Assembly (NCBI RefSeq): GCF_013149295.1
Contig: NZ_JABGCB010000013.1
Span: 142,555 to 206,554 of the forward strand
Length of the DNA: 64,000 bases
Direction: 5' to 3'
Source: Novosphingobium sp. SG751A
GTDB taxonomy: Bacteria; Pseudomonadota; Alphaproteobacteria; Sphingomonadales; Sphingomonadaceae
The notes beneath the pieces were generated by a model. The model was not told the DNA's origin. It worked only from the letters and a program-made list of their open reading frames with translations, and made no database searches. The position numbers and the translations under genes were made by a program. Positions 25,702-34,391 of this stretch are shown here, piece by piece. Within the stretch, counting starts at the first letter, position 1; every line of letters starts with the position of its first letter.

Positions 25702-27459
25702 ATGAATTTGCCCACCACCCACCATGCCCTCGCGCTGGCCATCCTGTTTGCGGGAAGCAGCGGCGTAGCCCACGCGGCCAACAATGCGGCCACCGATTGC
25801 GCGGCGCTGGCCAAGGCGGCGATGCCCGACCGTTCGAGCGTGATCACGCTGGCCACCCTGCGCGAGGCCAGTCCGGCAGAAGCGCGCGGCAATGGCCCGA
25901 TGCCGCCTGCCGCCGCCATGCCGGCGCACTGCGAGATCATCGGCAAGATGCAGGAGCGGCAGGGCGCCAATGGCCAGACCTATGCGATCAAGTTTCACCT
26001 GCGCCTGCCCACGGACTGGAACGGGCGGTTTGTGTTTCAGGGCGGCGGCGGATCGGATGGCTTTCTGGGCGATGCCAACGGCGGATTTTCCAGCCAGCCC
26101 GGCGTGACGGCTCTGTCCAAAGGCTATGCGGTGGTGTCATCGGATTCGGGCCATGATAATGCGGTAAACAATGATCCCGCGCGGCAAGGTGTGGTGACTT
26201 TCGGCCATGACGCCATCGCCCGCCACAACTACGGCTTTGGCTATATCGGCCCGGTGGCGCGCGCGGGCAAGGCGCTGATCCGCGCCTATTATGGCCGGGC
26301 GGCGGCCTTCACCTATTTCGTCGGCGGGTCCAAGGGCGGGCAAGAAGCGATGATGGCGGTCCAGCGCTTTCCGGGCGAATTTGACGCCGCGCTGATCGGC
26401 TATCCGGGGTTCCATCTGGCCCATGCTTCGATCGCGCAATTGTGGGATGGGCAGGCGTTTGGCGCGGTGGCCAAGGCCATGGGCCAGATCGGCGCGGATG
26501 GCCTGCCGCTGGTCAACAAGGCGATGAGCGATGAGGACATCCTGTTGGCGCAGGGCGCGATCCTCAATGCCTGCGACGCGCTGGACGGCACGAAGGACGG
26601 GATGATCGAGCATTTCACCGCCTGTACCACCGAGCGCGTGATGCCCGAAATGATGAAGATCGCCTGCAAAAGCGACAATATGGCCGCCAAGACCGCCGCC
26701 TGTCTCTTGCCGATGCAGATTGCCGCGATGCGCCGCGTGATGGGCGGCCCGCTGACCAAGGACGGCACGCCGGTCTATTCCGATTGGGCATGGGACGCCG
26801 GGATCGGGGCCAAAACCGCGCAAGGCGTGACGCAGGGCTGGCGGATCTGGAAGATGGGCGGCTACGCCTCGGATGTGAACAATGGCGCGCTGCTGCGCCT
26901 TGGCGCGCCGTCCAATTCGGCGGTGTTCCGCTCGCCCCCGCTCGATGTGGCCGATGATGTGACTTCGCTCACCCGCTATGCCTTGAGCGCGAATATCGAC
27001 GAGGCCTATGCCGCAGCCCATGTGAAGTGGGGCGCGCTGAACGAAGCCCCGGTCGATTTCATGCATGCCGATGCCACCAACCTTGATCCGTTTACCAAGC
27101 GCGGCGGCAAGATCATCCTGTTCCACGGCGTCAGCGATCCGGTGTTTTCGGTGCTGGATACGATGCGCTGGCTCGATAGGGTGAACAAGCGGGAGAAGGG
27201 CAAGGCGGGTCGCTTCGTGCAATTCTACGCCGTGCCGGGGATGAACCACGGGCGCGGCGGCCCGGCAACTGATCGCTTCGACATTTTCTCGGCGCTCGTC
27301 GCATGGCGCGAAAAGGGTGTGAAGCCCGGCGCGATCACCGCCACGGCCGGACCCGAAACCCCATGGCCGGGCCGTGAACGGCTGCTCTGCCCCTTCCCCG
27401 CGCGGCCCCATCGCACGGGTCAGGACAGCGAAAAGGCGAGCGCCTTTACTTGCCAGTAA
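25702..27459 (+). CDS. Secreted tannase / feruloyl-esterase-family hydrolase
   Basis: 585 residues with a signal peptide ending near GVAHA. The tannase fold is clear: FQGGGGSDGFLG (oxyanion region), DSGHD, FTYFVGGSKGGQEAM with the nucleophile Ser210, the calcium-type lid segment ACDALDGTKDG, ILFHGVSDPVFS with Asp479, and VPGMNHGRGGPATD with His516. Known members cleave gallate, ferulate or related esters from plant material. In typical members a Cys precedes the Ser and another follows the His (CS-D-HC), joined by a disulfide. Here both are Gly (209 and 517), a paired loss. ATG at 25702 has GAGAGGA upstream. The 3' end overlaps the convergent pectinesterase gene by 14 bases. Confidence 0.9.
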   Translation: MNLPTTHHALALAILFAGSSGVAHAANNAATDCAALAKAAMPDRSSVITLATLREASPAEARGNGPMPPAAAMPAHCEIIGKMQERQGANGQTYAIKFHLRLPTDWNGRFVFQGGGGSDGFLGDANGGFSSQPGVTALSKGYAVVSSDSGHDNAVNNDPARQGVVTFGHDAIARHNYGFGYIGPVARAGKALIRAYYGRAAAFTYFVGGSKGGQEAMMAVQRFPGEFDAALIGYPGFHLAHASIAQLWDGQAFGAVAKAMGQIGADGLPLVNKAMSDEDILLAQGAILNACDALDGTKDGMIEHFTACTTERVMPEMMKIACKSDNMAAKTAACLLPMQIAAMRRVMGGPLTKDGTPVYSDWAWDAGIGAKTAQGVTQGWRIWKMGGYASDVNNGALLRLGAPSNSAVFRSPPLDVADDVTSLTRYALSANIDEAYAAAHVKWGALNEAPVDFMHADATNLDPFTKRGGKIILFHGVSDPVFSVLDTMRWLDRVNKREKGKAGRFVQFYAVPGMNHGRGGPATDRFDIFSALVAWREKGVKPGAITATAGPETPWPGRERLLCPFPARPHRTGQDSEKASAFTCQ

Positions 27460-28534
27460 GCGTCCAGCCGGATAGGAATTGCGAGCGGATCTGGGCATAG
27501 GTCCGCTCGTTTTTCCATGCGATGGCCACGCCCTTGCCTTGCGCGCCGGGGCCACGCGAACCCACCTCGCCAAAGCGCGAATCCTGCGGGCGGAACACCG
27601 TGGCCATGGCCCCATCGCGCGAGGTGCCGTTCATCGTGGTCCAGCGCTCGGCATGGATATGGCGATCCATCACGCAGTCAATGTAAAGCGCCATGCCCAC
27701 CGCCGAGGGATCGGCATAGCGCCCATCGGCAAAGCGCGTGGTGGGATGCCATGGCCGCCCCAGCGCCACCGCGCCATCGGGAACGCCCGCCTCGCGGGTC
27801 AGGCGCGAGGCATAGAACACAATGCCCGTGGTCTGCGACAAGGGCGTCGAGGGAGCGGCGACATAGGACTGGAACCCATCAGGGCCAGGCGGCTGGGCGC
27901 GGGGGCGGCTGCGGATCTCGCTATGTTCGATCAGCATCTGGCCATTGCCGAAAATAAAGTCGATATTGCCCGCGATCAGACTGTCCTGCACCAGCGCCCG
28001 CCCGCCATTGGTGAAAACTGTGTCCTGATAGCCCAACATCGCCACGCCGCGCATCAGGACCCGGTCGGCATGGATGTCGAACAGGACGGCGGCGGCCTGC
28101 GGATTGCCGATGCGCGCCGGATCGCCATAGGCAATGCGATCATTGGCCAGATAGTCATAAGTGTTTTCAATGGTGATACCGCGCACCTCAACCTCGTCGG
28201 CATCAATGGTCAGCGTGGCCGAACCAGGCGTCCCCCAACCGTTGCGGTGGTAATCCTTGGCCGTTTGCGCCACCGCGCCGAAGTGGATGCGGGTCTTGGC
28301 CCTGTCCGTACCGATCAACGCCAAGCGGGGCCGGGCGATCACCGGCTTTTCATGATAATCGCCCGGCGCCACGCGGATGGTGATCCAGCGCTCGCTCTTA
28401 TCGCGCGCGGCGGCGTCCAGGGCGGATTGGATGCGTGTATAGCAGGGTGCAGGGGTCGCGCCGCAGGTGGGCCGCACTTCATATTGCGTCGGGGCGGCCA
28501 TGGCGGCGAGCAGAAGCGGAGCAAGCATCGGCAT
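27446..28534 (-). CDS. Secreted pectin methylesterase (CE8 pectinesterase)
   Basis: About 362 residues: a short signal peptide (MLAPLLLAAMAA) followed by a right-handed beta-helix pectinesterase. The family's active-site blocks are present in order: GSATLTI, GYQDTVFTNGGRALVQDS (the QD pair), GNIDFIFGNGQML (second catalytic Asp) and ALGRPWHP (substrate Arg/Trp). It removes methyl esters from homogalacturonan outside the cytoplasm. The ATG at 28534 lies 5 bases after the stop of the upstream alpha/beta hydrolase; a TTG at 28543 and an ATG at 28528 are alternatives. Pairing with a second esterase in a two-gene operon suggests combined de-esterification of pectin. Confidence 0.93.
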   Translation of the reverse strand: MPMLAPLLLAAMAAPTQYEVRPTCGATPAPCYTRIQSALDAAARDKSERWITIRVAPGDYHEKPVIARPRLALIGTDRAKTRIHFGAVAQTAKDYHRNGWGTPGSATLTIDADEVEVRGITIENTYDYLANDRIAYGDPARIGNPQAAAVLFDIHADRVLMRGVAMLGYQDTVFTNGGRALVQDSLIAGNIDFIFGNGQMLIEHSEIRSRPRAQPPGPDGFQSYVAAPSTPLSQTTGIVFYASRLTREAGVPDGAVALGRPWHPTTRFADGRYADPSAVGMALYIDCVMDRHIHAERWTTMNGTSRDGAMATVFRPQDSRFGEVGSRGPGAQGKGVAIAWKNERTYAQIRSQFLSGWTLTGK

Positions 28535-28539
28535 ATCTT

Positions 28540-29478
28540 TCAACGTTGGGACAGCGATTGCAGGAAGGCGGCGATTTGGTCGGCGGTGGTGGTCAGGTAA
28601 GGATCAAAGAACCAGATATCATGCGGCGCCTTGGGGAAGGCGTACCATTGGGCGGGGATCTTATGCCGTGCCAGTTCGGCCAGCACCTTGTCCTTGCCGG
28701 CGGTAAAACGCGGGTTGCCGCTGCTGATGATCAGCGTGGGCGGCGAATGGGGGCCGACATGGGATGCCGCGCTCGCCTCGCGCCAGCGGTCAGGGGCCTG
28801 TTCAAACGATCCGCCCAGCCATTTGGCAGCCGAGGACCCGGCCCCGGCGGCATTTTCATATTTCAGTGCCTCGGGCGTGGTGAAATCCAGCACGCCGTCC
28901 ATGTCGATCAGCGCGTGAGGGTGCCCTCCCGCCCCGAACATCCCATCGCCATAGGCCACCAGCGAGGCCAGTTGCCCACCCGACGAGGCCCCACCCAGCG
29001 CGATGCGGTCGGGCCGCAGACCATAGTCTTTGGCATGATCCTGCGCCCAGATCATCGCATCGTGAATATCCTGTGCGCCCGCCGGATAGGGCGCCTCGGG
29101 CGAGAGGCGGTATTGGGGTATGAACACCGTAAGCCCGCGTTGGACCAACAGATTGGCGATGGGGTAAAAATGGCTGCGCGCGCCCGAACGCCATGCGCCG
29201 CCATGGACCAGCACGATGCCGATCCCGCGCGAACGGAACTTGGCCGGGCGGAAAATGTCGATCAGCAGATCGCGCTCGCCCATCGTCTTATACACGCGGT
29301 CGGGCAGGATCTGCTGCCCGGTTTGCGGCTGGATCGCGGGCCAAGCGACGCCGGGATATTGCGCGCCATATTGGGCAAAGCGGCGAGCGATGCTGTAGCT
29401 TTCATCGACCTCATGCGCCTGAATGGGCGAGGCGAAAGCCGCGCAGGCCAGCAGAAGGAAACCGGTGTCAAAACGCAA
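28540..29478 (-). CDS. Exported alpha/beta-hydrolase esterase (BD-FAE/Aes-like)
   Basis: 312 residues, signal peptide MRFDTGFLLLACAAFASPIQA. The lipase/esterase signatures are IVLVHGGAWRSG (oxyanion HGGAW), ALGGASSGGQLASL (nucleophile Ser in GASSGG), and later KAPHDIW for the His. It probably removes acyl groups from a sugar backbone in the periplasm, since it shares an operon with the pectin methylesterase. I start it at the TTG at 29478 because AGGAG sits 7 bases before it, whereas the ATG at 29502 has no ribosome site and lies 6 bases from a stable hairpin. The longer start adds 8 residues and does not change the call. Confidence 0.82.
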   Translation of the reverse strand: MRFDTGFLLLACAAFASPIQAHEVDESYSIARRFAQYGAQYPGVAWPAIQPQTGQQILPDRVYKTMGERDLLIDIFRPAKFRSRGIGIVLVHGGAWRSGARSHFYPIANLLVQRGLTVFIPQYRLSPEAPYPAGAQDIHDAMIWAQDHAKDYGLRPDRIALGGASSGGQLASLVAYGDGMFGAGGHPHALIDMDGVLDFTTPEALKYENAAGAGSSAAKWLGGSFEQAPDRWREASAASHVGPHSPPTLIISSGNPRFTAGKDKVLAELARHKIPAQWYAFPKAPHDIWFFDPYLTTTADQIAAFLQSLSQR

Positions 29479-29508
29479 CAGACTTCTCCTGATGCTGCTC
29501 ATGAAAGC

Positions 29509-29543
29509 GGGGACCGCCGACGCAACGCGCGCCGGCGGTCCCC
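29509..29543 (-). terminator. Strong GC hairpin between TonB receptor and the pectin esterase genes
   Basis: GGGGACCGCC pairs perfectly with GGCGGTCCCC (10 bp, 15-base loop). It follows the receptor stop by about 50 bases on the minus strand. The U tract is short (CGCTTTC), so it could be a terminator or an attenuator. Confidence 0.55.
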
Positions 29544-29551
29544 TTTGATGC

Positions 29552-29584
29552 CCGGATATGGGAGTATTTGGGAGTCATATCCGG
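29552..29584. promoter_or_regulatory. 33-base dyad before the pectin esterase operon
   Basis: CCGGATATG (29552-29560) is mirrored by CATATCCGG (29576-29584), and the spacer holds two GGGAGT repeats. It lies 74-106 bases before the esterase TTG start. Candidate operator; a transcript hairpin is the alternative. Confidence 0.4.
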
Positions 29585-29593
29585 ACAAAAAGT

Positions 29594-32500
29594 TCAGAAC
29601 TGATAGCGCGCGCCGACAAACCACTGCGCGCCGGTCTTGCTGTATTCCCGCGTCAGATATTGGGTGCCGTCGCCGGTACCGTAAATGCGCTCTTTTTCGT
29701 TGGTGATGTTGATGCCCTGAACATTCAGGCTCAGCCGCTTGGTCAGGTTGTAATAGGCCGAGAAGTCCACCTGCGTGGGCCCATATTTGCGCTCCTGCAC
29801 ATGGCCGTTGCCGCCCGGCTGGCTCAGCAGATAATCGTCACGCTTGTTGATCGAGAGACGAACGCCAAGTTTACCGGTGTCATAATAGCCGGTGAAATTA
29901 TACGAATTGGGCGAAAGCCCCGTCGAATCCCGCGCCGATACATAAGTATAGTTCGAGGCCACGCCGAAATTCGACCACCAGCCCTTGAGGAAGGTGAAAG
30001 GCACGTTGAGCGTGACTTCCAGCCCCTTCACGCTGTTGCCCCCCGGCGCATTGACCGTAGTATAGAACGTATAGGGCACCTTGGCCGGATCGGCCTGATA
30101 GGACGCGCTGTAACGCGGATCGGCATAGATCGCGGCCCAGAATTCCTGCGGCACCGCCTTGGTCACCACCGAATTGGTCAGCGAGGTGACGATGTCCTTC
30201 TTGAACGCGCCCACCGCGATCAACCCGCCCTTGCCGAAATACCATTCGAAATTGACGTCGAAGTCATTGGATTGATAGGGCTTCAATTCCGGATTGCCCA
30301 GATTGCCCACCGTGCGCGTGGTATATTCAAAGGTCGGGCTGGCGATATTGAGTGAGGACAGGCCCGGCCGCGTCATCGAACGGGCATAGGAAAAGCGCGC
30401 AAGAAAATCGGGCGTGATGTTCAGCACCAGATTGGCCGCGGGCAGGAAGTTGCCATAGGAACGCTCGACCTGAACCGGCGACCCGGCAATGACCGCGCGC
30501 GAGGTCAGATCGGTGCGCACATAACGCGCGCCCGCATTGGCGCGCAGCGTCATCCCGGCAATGTCAAACTCACCGTTCACTTCACCATAACCGCCCATGG
30601 TCTTTTCGATCACGGTCCAGCCCGCGCCGGTATTGTCGGTATAGTTGGAGGAAATCAGGCCCGAGCGCGCAATGGCGTCGAAATTCATCACCGCAAAGGT
30701 GGGCAGCCCGCCCGACACCACGCCATCGCCGAAATGGCCGATCGGGAAGGCCTCCATATAGGAGGACGGGGCAAAGCTGGGCAGATCGCCCTGTGCCTCG
30801 CTGTAGCGCACCATGCGACGGTTGAAGGCCACGCCGATCTTGGCGTTGAACTTGTTGTCGGTATAGGTCAGGTTGGCCTTGCTGGTGAAATTGTCCTTCA
30901 CCACATTGTTGAGCCGGTTTGCCGCCGTCAAAGCATTGATATAATTTGCAGTGTTATTGGGGTCATAGCTGCCGTAGCTGACCTTTGCCACGTCCGGGTT
31001 GGCGGTGTAATCATAGGAATAATAATGCGGGGTCGAACGCGCATAGAAGCGCAATTCGGTACGATCCGCCGCATCGCGCGCGGTCCCTGCCATGGCGTCA
31101 AACTTCAGCTTGTCGGAAAAGCGATAGTCGCCCGACAGTACGTATTGCTGGAATTTCGACAGCGAGGTCTGGTGACGGCTTTCATACCATGAGGTCACAT
31201 CATTGAAGGATGCGGCCACCAGTTGCTTGCCATCGGGCGCGACGGTGAAGGACAGAGGCGTCTGGCCCACGAAATTGCCCGGCGTGCCATGGGTCAGCAG
31301 CCATTCCATTGAATTATAGCTGTAGCGATCATTGTCGAGCTGCGAATAAAGCACATCAAAGCTGATCAGCATCCGGTCGGTCGGCTTGAATTGCAGCGAT
31401 CCGGTGATGCCCAAACGCTTTTGGTCGTTGCCGAAGAAATCCGCACGCGGCAGGCGCGGCGCCCAAAGGCAATCGGTGGCCTTGGCCGCGCCGCATGGGG
31501 CGGGTGTGCCGGTGACGGTGGGGTTGCTGTTGGCCCAACTGTCGCCGTTGATATAGGGCGATGTCCAGCGCACGCTGGAAAAGCCTTCCTGATAGACGGT
31601 CCGCTTGGAATAGGCCGCCGAAACCAGCACGCCGATCCGGTCATCGGCAAAGGTGTTCGACACCATCACCGTCATGCGCGGGTCGATCTGGCGGGTCATC
31701 GTATTATAGCCGCCCTGACCACTGGCGACAAAGTGAAAACCTTTGAAATCGAAAGGCTTGGCCGAATAGAGATCGACCGTCCCGGCAATCCCGCCCTCCT
31801 CGATCGAGGCGCGCTGTGTCTTGCTGACATCGATCCGGTTGAACAATTCCGAAGCGAAGACGTGGAAGTCGAAGGCGCGCCCGGCGTTCAGCGTAAACCC
31901 GCCCGAATCCAGCCCGTCAGAGCTGGCGGGCACCTCCATGCCGTTCAGGGTCGTGCGGGTGAAATCGGGCGAAAAGCCGCGCAGGGTGATGTTGCGCCCC
32001 TCGCCGCCCTCGCGAGTGATGGCCACGCCCGGCAGGCGCTGGATCGATTCCGACAGGTTGAGGTCGGGCATCTTGGCCATATCCTCGGCCACAATGCTCT
32101 CGGTCAGGTTCACCGCCGAGCGCTTGATGTCCTGCGCCTTCATCAGCGTGCGGCGAAAGCCTTTGACGATAATGTCGGCGGCGGGCGCCTCATCAGGCGC
32201 GGACAAAGGCTCGGCCGCCATCGGCGCGGTCTCGGCCATGGCGGTGCGCTCGCCGGTCATCAGCGCAGGCCCCGGGTGGACTGATACCGCGCGCACCGGT
32301 TGCAGCGCAGGCCCCGAACTGACCGAAACCGGGCGGGCGGTGATCGCGTAGGAATGAGGCCCGATCTGCTGCGCCACCAATCCGGTGCCCGCCAGCATCC
32401 GTCCCAGCGCCTCGTCCACCGTCATATCGCCGCGCACGGCATTGGTGCGCACGCTTTGCGTGAATTTGCGCGGGGCGATGATCTGAACGTCACCCTGATG

Positions 32501-32644
32501 GCCCAGCGCTCCGATGGCCGTGGTGGCCGATTGCGCCTCGATGGCGAACTGGCGCGTCTGGCCCGCAGCATGGGCCGGCATCGCGGCCAGCACCACCATC
32601 GCGCTCGACGCAAGAAAAACTCCACGCATAGTGGAATGCATCAT
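29594..32644 (-). CDS. TonB-dependent receptor with STN signalling domain (FecA-like regulation)
   Basis: 1016 residues: signal peptide to AMPAHA; an STN domain at about 30-100 (QFAIEAQSATTAIGALG ... MTVDEALGRMLAGTGL), which contacts a FecR-type anti-sigma factor; a linker; the plug (IQRLPGVAITREGGEGRNITLRG kept as a family block, then TTLNGMEVPA); and a large barrel ending RYQF. The plug and barrel type (GVAI...EGGEGRNI...G) is that of the xanthomonad/caulobacterial receptors used for plant oligosaccharides. The ATG at 32644 has GGGAGGG upstream. The promoter at 32699-32724 carries the same ECF elements as the sigma gene promoter. The pectin esterase genes lie directly downstream, so pectin fragments are the favoured ligand (inference). 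Confidence 0.93.
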   Translation of the reverse strand: MMHSTMRGVFLASSAMVVLAAMPAHAAGQTRQFAIEAQSATTAIGALGHQGDVQIIAPRKFTQSVRTNAVRGDMTVDEALGRMLAGTGLVAQQIGPHSYAITARPVSVSSGPALQPVRAVSVHPGPALMTGERTAMAETAPMAAEPLSAPDEAPAADIIVKGFRRTLMKAQDIKRSAVNLTESIVAEDMAKMPDLNLSESIQRLPGVAITREGGEGRNITLRGFSPDFTRTTLNGMEVPASSDGLDSGGFTLNAGRAFDFHVFASELFNRIDVSKTQRASIEEGGIAGTVDLYSAKPFDFKGFHFVASGQGGYNTMTRQIDPRMTVMVSNTFADDRIGVLVSAAYSKRTVYQEGFSSVRWTSPYINGDSWANSNPTVTGTPAPCGAAKATDCLWAPRLPRADFFGNDQKRLGITGSLQFKPTDRMLISFDVLYSQLDNDRYSYNSMEWLLTHGTPGNFVGQTPLSFTVAPDGKQLVAASFNDVTSWYESRHQTSLSKFQQYVLSGDYRFSDKLKFDAMAGTARDAADRTELRFYARSTPHYYSYDYTANPDVAKVSYGSYDPNNTANYINALTAANRLNNVVKDNFTSKANLTYTDNKFNAKIGVAFNRRMVRYSEAQGDLPSFAPSSYMEAFPIGHFGDGVVSGGLPTFAVMNFDAIARSGLISSNYTDNTGAGWTVIEKTMGGYGEVNGEFDIAGMTLRANAGARYVRTDLTSRAVIAGSPVQVERSYGNFLPAANLVLNITPDFLARFSYARSMTRPGLSSLNIASPTFEYTTRTVGNLGNPELKPYQSNDFDVNFEWYFGKGGLIAVGAFKKDIVTSLTNSVVTKAVPQEFWAAIYADPRYSASYQADPAKVPYTFYTTVNAPGGNSVKGLEVTLNVPFTFLKGWWSNFGVASNYTYVSARDSTGLSPNSYNFTGYYDTGKLGVRLSINKRDDYLLSQPGGNGHVQERKYGPTQVDFSAYYNLTKRLSLNVQGINITNEKERIYGTGDGTQYLTREYSKTGAQWFVGARYQF

Positions 32645-32698
32645 CAATCCCTCCCGAATATCCCGCCTTCATGGCTCGCTTTTGTCAGCAGCCTTAAA

Positions 32699-32724
32699 GA
32701 GACATGGCGAATAAAAATCCTTCG
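32699..32724 (-). promoter_or_regulatory. ECF-sigma promoter of the STN TonB receptor
   Basis: On the minus strand: CGAAGGATTTT, six bases, CCATGTCTC. It is identical outside the 6-base spacer to the promoter at 34332-34357 before the sigma gene. The last base of the motif lies 55 bases before the receptor ATG, giving a leader of about 45-50 bases. Confidence 0.75.
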
Positions 32725-32747
32725 CCAAAAAATTCACTCTCCATTCA

Positions 32748-33695
32748 TTATTTCGATTTCACCAAACGGATCACGCGCGGATCGCTCTCATCGATCCCCA
32801 CATTCAAACTGGCCTTGACCGCCTCGGCAAAACCTTGCGGATCATTGATGCGAAACAATCCGTCGAACTGCTCATCGGCCACAGCAGAGTCCGCGATGAT
32901 GATCTGTCGCTGATTATAGCGGTTAAACTCATCCGCTGCCTCGCTCAGGCTGGTGCCGTTCAGATCAATCATCCCGCTGCGCCACGCCAGCGAGCGATCC
33001 ACCGCTGATGCCCGGTCGCTTTCATGATGAACCACGGCGGTATCGCTCAGCAAAGCCCGCTCACCCGCCACAAGACGCAGGCGCAGGCTCTCATCCTCCT
33101 CGGACCAGCTTTCCACCACGCCCTCAGTCACCAGCACCTCGACCCCCGTCTCGCGCCGCCGCACCGAAAAGGCGGTGCCGACCGCGCGGGCGCGCACCTT
33201 GCCCGCCGCCACGGTAAACGGCCGCGCGGCATCCTTGGCCACATCGAACCATGCCTCGCCCTGGGCGATCTCGATCTCGCGGCTGCTCTTCGCCATGCGC
33301 ACGGTCAGCTCGGAGCCCGAATTGATCGTCATCACACTGCCATCGGCCAGCGGCACGCGGCGAATCTCGCCCACGCGCGTGGCAAAACTGCTGCGCGCGT
33401 CGAGCCAGCGCCCTGCCCCCACCACCGCCGCGACCGAGGCCGCCATCGCCCCCAAAAAACCGCGCCGCCGCCAGAAAGCAGGGGCCGCCGGGGCTTCCTC
33501 GACAACTTCCTCCTGCGCCACCGGCGTTGCCGCTACCCATGCTGCATGGATCTGAAGCAACAGGCCCTCGCGCCCCGCGCCGCCGTCCAGCCAGAGCTGC
33601 AATTCGGCCTCATCGGCCTCGCTCCAGCTCTCGCCATCCATCCGCGCGACAAAGCGGGCGGCCATATCGTGGTCATGCTCCAGCGCCGGATTCAT
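32748..33695 (-). CDS. FecR-family anti-sigma factor / sigma regulator
   Basis: 315 residues in the FecR order: an N-terminal cytoplasmic DUF4880-type helix bundle (MAARFVARMDGESWSEAD, ELQLWLDGGAGREG), one membrane segment (about 78-97, GFLGAMAASVAAVVGAG), the periplasmic FecR domain (RRVPLADGSVMTINSGSEL, IAQGEAWFDVAKDAARPF, VGTAFSVRR), and a C-terminal STN-like segment (FNRYNQRQIII, FDGLFRINDPQGFAEAV) that should contact the receptor's STN domain. Its ATG overlaps the sigma-factor stop by 4 bases (ATGA), so the two are translated together. It should hold the sigma factor inactive until the receptor is occupied. Confidence 0.92.
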   Translation of the reverse strand: MNPALEHDHDMAARFVARMDGESWSEADEAELQLWLDGGAGREGLLLQIHAAWVAATPVAQEEVVEEAPAAPAFWRRRGFLGAMAASVAAVVGAGRWLDARSSFATRVGEIRRVPLADGSVMTINSGSELTVRMAKSSREIEIAQGEAWFDVAKDAARPFTVAAGKVRARAVGTAFSVRRRETGVEVLVTEGVVESWSEEDESLRLRLVAGERALLSDTAVVHHESDRASAVDRSLAWRSGMIDLNGTSLSEAADEFNRYNQRQIIIADSAVADEQFDGLFRINDPQGFAEAVKASLNVGIDESDPRVIRLVKSK

Positions 33696-34288
33696 CGGCC
33701 ACGCCCCGCGCTAAATTCGGTCTGATCCATGCGCTGGGCGCTCTGTGCCTCGGCATTGGCCCATGCGGCGCGGATGGCGCGCACGCCCACCCAGACCTGC
33801 TTTTCCACCGCCTTCTCGCTCATGCCCAGATGGGCCGCGATATCCTTTTGCGACCACCCTTCGATCTTGCGCAATTCCACCACGCGGCGGCACCGTTCGG
33901 GCAAGGTGGCGATGATCGCCATCACCCGCTGACACGTGATCCGGCTGCCCGCCTCATCCTCGGGTGAAATGATGTTCTCGTCGCGCCAGTTCTCGATCTC
34001 GCCAATCGCGTCCAGCACCACGACCTGCGCCCGTTTGATCCGGCGCAGCATCATGTGGCGCAGGCTGGCCATGAAATAGGCACGCGGCGCGGTGATATGG
34101 TCCACACTGGGCAGCGAAACGATCTGGCAATAGGCTTCCTGCATAAGCTCATCAATATCCTCTGCCGACACCCGCGCACGGGCCAGCCATGCCCGCATTC
34201 CGGCCTCATGCGGCACGATTTCGCGTGCCATCCATGCCGCCAGCATGCGCCTGCGCGCCAATGCGTTGATCACCTCGCCCTGCGTCAC
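33692..34288 (-). CDS. ECF (FecI-like) RNA polymerase sigma factor
   Basis: 198 residues from the GTG at 34288, which follows GGGGGAGG very closely; a second GTG at 34273 is possible. Region 2 is seen around DIDELMQEAYCQIVSL and APRAYFMASLRHMMLRR, and region 4 around LPERCRRVVELRKIEGWSQKDIAAHLGMSEKAVEKQV with its helix-turn-helix. The short size without region 3 defines an ECF sigma. It is coupled to fecR by a 4-base overlap. Its own promoter (34332-34357) has the same two elements as the TonB receptor promoter, which indicates positive autoregulation. The open frame continues upstream into the kinase gene, but that part is not credible coding sequence. Confidence 0.9.
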   Translation of the reverse strand: MTQGEVINALARRRMLAAWMAREIVPHEAGMRAWLARARVSAEDIDELMQEAYCQIVSLPSVDHITAPRAYFMASLRHMMLRRIKRAQVVVLDAIGEIENWRDENIISPEDEAGSRITCQRVMAIIATLPERCRRVVELRKIEGWSQKDIAAHLGMSEKAVEKQVWVGVRAIRAAWANAEAQSAQRMDQTEFSAGRGR

Positions 34289-34331
34289 ACCCTCCCCCTG
34301 TCGCCGGGGTTTTCCCCCTTTGGCCGCATAA

Positions 34332-34357
34332 GAGACATGGGCGCGCAAAATCCTTCG
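34332..34357 (-). promoter_or_regulatory. ECF-sigma promoter of the sigma/FecR operon (autoregulatory)
   Basis: On the minus strand: CGAAGGATTTT, six bases, CCATGTCTC. Both elements and the spacing match the promoter at 32699-32724 exactly. The motif ends 44 bases before the sigma-factor GTG. Confidence 0.75.
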
Positions 34358-34391
34358 CGCCAGAGGCAAATTATTTTCCGTTAGGGGATTT

